Below, piece after piece: positions 61,720 through 64,000 of a stretch of DNA of 64,000 bases; position 1 is the first letter of the stretch, and each line of letters begins with the position of its first letter. The notes under the pieces were generated by a model. The model did not search any database, was not told the origin of the DNA, and saw only the letters and a list, made by a program, of their open reading frames with translations. Origin of the DNA: Owenia fusiformis (lineage: Eukaryota; Annelida; Polychaeta; Sabellida; Oweniidae); the NCBI GenBank assembly GCA_903813345.2, contig CAIIXF020000005.1:3482356-3546355 (forward strand), in the 5' to 3' direction. The position numbers and the translations under genes were made by a program.

Positions 61720-63740
61720 GTTTTTTATTTATTTATTTATTTTGTTTGCAAATTAAACATAATTATACAATATATTATAATACATGACAATACATCAATA
61801 CACATACATAGTATATTCAATTTTTTTAAAAGATCCCTAAGCTATTTTTAGAACAACATTTTTTTCACTCTTCATCATATCTAAATTGTTTATGTATAAT
61901 TTCAGTCGGTTGATTAGTGTTTTCAAAATTTATATTCTTGTATCTGTCCATATTATTTGAGTTCTTAACCCAATTGGAATAAATTGTGTATCCAACCTTT
62001 TGTGAGAATTACATTTCTTGACTGAGAGACATTGCCTTCCAACATATAGAACCCTAAAATACAATGTTTTCATTAGATATCACATCTTAAGATATTTCTA
62101 ATTTTTTGTCAAATATTTTGTACAATCTTACAGTCCAGTAATAAATGTTTTGGAGTTTGTATCACTCTACATTCACTACAATACACTACAATACTGGTTA
62201 ATTTCTTTATTCCATTTGTATAGTAGCCCGGACAGAATTGTTCAATGGTCACTTTTTCTTTAATAACTTTTCTAATTTTCAGTATTATCAAAATCTGATT
62301 ACATATTTGAAAACTAGAGTAACATTCTGACATACCAAAAAAATATTTAAGGAACATCTCTTTATTTATTGATATTGTAGGTGTTCATAGTATGAGTGAC
62401 GCAAATACAGAATTCACCATTTTGTCTCATATTTGTTCAAAAATGGCGGCACGTTTTGTGGTTTCAATGTTCAGTTGAAAGTTAATATTTAAGAAATGTC
62501 ACAGGCCTACGAAATCATGTAGACTGCTGCCATGGTATGAGGTAATGACTGCATTTATAACCTTTTGTTTTTAATTGACTTGTATGTATACCAGTACTTA
62601 AAAAGGTTTTTACATTGTATGTACAGTATATTGGTAAGGTCGCAGGACTTAACGTTTTTTGGCCATTCCATTGTTACTCGTAGTGGATTTGCAACCCTAG
62701 TTTCGTTTAACCTGTGCAACTATAGGGTCATCCTGCCACAGTTTGTAATGTATTTCTCAGTCACAGGCCTCTTAATCCATCCTTGACATGCATGTGAATT
62801 TTTCTTCAGCTTTTCAATGGCCTCTGAGATGGCTGTTTGGAGCTCTTGAAAAGATTGAGGACCTACTCTCATCACATCCCACACATTGGGGCGCCACCTT
62901 TTCAAATCCTCTTGAACACAACCCCGAACATTTCAATAGAATTGATTCAATATACCCTCGGATGGAGTTAATTTCTTGTATTTGATGAAGGTCAGTTGCT
63001 GCTGCATTACATCAGGATTGTAACTGTGGCAGCATGGCCCTATAGTTCTATGACAATCTTTAAATATTAACTTTCAACTGAACATTCAAATTCACAAAAT
63101 ATGCCGCCATTTTGAACAAATATGAGTCATACTATGAAGGCCTATAATTTCAATTAATTAAGAGATATTCCCTAAATATTTTTTTTGTATGTCAGAATTT
63201 TACTCTAGTTTTCAAATATGTGATCAGACTATGATAATACTGAAAATTAAAAAAGTTATTAAGGAAAAAGTGACCATTGAACAATTCTGTCCGGGCTACT
63301 ATAGTATTACCACACGCTAAAATATTATGGAAAAGCTTAAAATTAAATTCTGCATGTTTTTATATCATATTTTTAATTTTTGAATCATATGCTTTCCAAT
63401 GGAAAGTTTTACATCTTGGTGTGCTGAACATTGTTGCCCAATGTCTTTCCATAATGCTTCTTTCCTGTTTACTTTCTAGTAAAATATTATACAATCGTTT
63501 AGCATTGATATGCTGTATATGTATCCATTTACCATCTTTCATAAGGAAATTGTTTTTTTGCTTTTATATTTGTATATTTTTCTGTTTTTCTATCCAAATT
63601 TTGGGTGAGGTTATTTAAATAACCTTTTATTCGTATATATTCTATCATCCAATTGTGTTTCTTTATCAATTTATTCAGAATATACTGCTCATCAACGAAA
63701 AATCCATCTTTAACCCTATCAATGCTACAAAAAAAGGCAA
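61720..63740 (-). mobile_element. 5'-truncated L1/Tx1-like LINE, split by a later insertion
   Basis: Read on the minus strand, broken frames give post-RT-domain motifs: a Trp-rich block ('MERHWATMFSTPRCKTFHW'), then 'EFNFKLFHNILACGNT', then 'YKWNKEINQYCS', then a C..C-type knuckle with 'TPKHLLLDC' at the 3' end. An A-rich tail (AAATAAATAAAT on the minus strand) lies near 61725-61745. At least two frameshifts are present. The segment 62223-63299 is a separate element inserted between 'GNT' and 'YKWN'. Confidence 0.65.
62223..63299. mobile_element. 1.08-kb foldback inserted in the LINE, TATA flanks
   Basis: The ends 'gtagcccggacagaattg' and inverse 'caattctgtccgggctac' start arms of about 290 bp that share 'tttcaactgaacatt' and 'gaaaactagagtaa' in inverse. 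TATA lies on both sides (62219-62222 and 63300-63303). Removing it rejoins the LINE reading 'GNT'-'YKWN'. Confidence 0.85.
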
Positions 63741-64000
63741 ATATTTCATTTTGCTGCTAATTCAAGAATGAAGAGCTTTTGCCTCAGTGCTAGACTTTTC
63801 ATGGTAAAATAGAGAAAATTAGGCCTCGGTATATCTGACTTCATAACTTAGTCATTATTTCCGATGGAACCATGTATGATACATCGTTGGAAAGCTAAAA
63901 TGATTATCTTGATGAATAAATTATTCAAATATGCAAATTAGATATGATGTCATCAATATGGCCGCCATTTTACTTATTAGAAAAATAACGCTGTAAAATA
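63741..64000. repeat. Probable dispersed repeat at the window edge
   Basis: The text includes 'tcatcaatatggccgccatt' and other words typical of this genome's MITEs. It is cut by the window end, so no partner terminus can be seen. Confidence 0.35.

Noticed and set aside
63277-63618. 113-aa hydrophobic plus-strand frame
   Set aside because: It is antisense to the LINE coding remnant and partly lies in the inserted foldback.

Overview
This is AT-rich, intron-rich nuclear DNA from an invertebrate animal. The genes use GT-AG introns, and the spacers and introns are packed with foldback and terminal-inverted-repeat DNA transposons. Two repeat families combine (CCGT)n/(ACAG)n runs with 'AAATGGCCGCCATTTT' tails; from memory these are typical of marine invertebrates (molluscs, brachiopods, hemichordates). 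The window does not fix the species.

Genes read by joining exons whose splice phases agree:
(1) 2413-5073 (+), a secreted PAN/Apple-like plus C-type-lectin gene whose 3' part I cannot find.
(2) 7461-17418 (-), a complete eight-exon ADP-ribosylglycohydrolase (342 aa).
(3) 22456-27942 (-), a complete three-exon CHCHD4/MIA40 (157 aa).
(4) 29785-42683 (+), a three-exon SLC35A2/A3-type nucleotide-sugar transporter (349 aa), head-to-head with CHCHD4.
(5) 46725-49416, an apparently intact piggyBac transposon encoding a 606-aa transposase.
(6) 50595-57981 (+), a three-exon gene for a secreted, cysteine-free protein of 249 aa that I do not recognise.
Also present are a hAT transposase remnant inside its own element, the 3' part of an L1/Tx1-like LINE, and one tRNA-like sequence. 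The cellular genes show no sign of acting in one pathway.

Layout: 0-7 kb is the lectin gene and foldbacks. 7-17.5 kb is the glycohydrolase with at least four transposon insertions in its introns. 18-22 kb is spacer with direct repeats and a mariner-type MITE. 22-28 kb is CHCHD4, with a 757-bp TTAA-flanked foldback in intron 1. 29-43 kb is the transporter, whose 9.8-kb first intron holds five separate elements. 43-50 kb is MITEs and piggyBac. 50-58 kb is the orphan secreted gene, whose 6.5-kb second intron holds a 518-bp tandem duplication, a MITE and a hAT element. 58-64 kb is foldbacks and a LINE interrupted by another element.

The strongest hunting results are insertions that can be dated or proved inside the window. 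A TTAA foldback at 38210-38819 has its empty site preserved in a related MITE at 54386. A TATA-flanked foldback at 62223-63299 splits a LINE. Three long-TIR elements share 9-bp target duplications, and three CAG...CTG elements have 5-6 bp rather than 8-bp duplications. All homology statements are by eye; no database search was possible.
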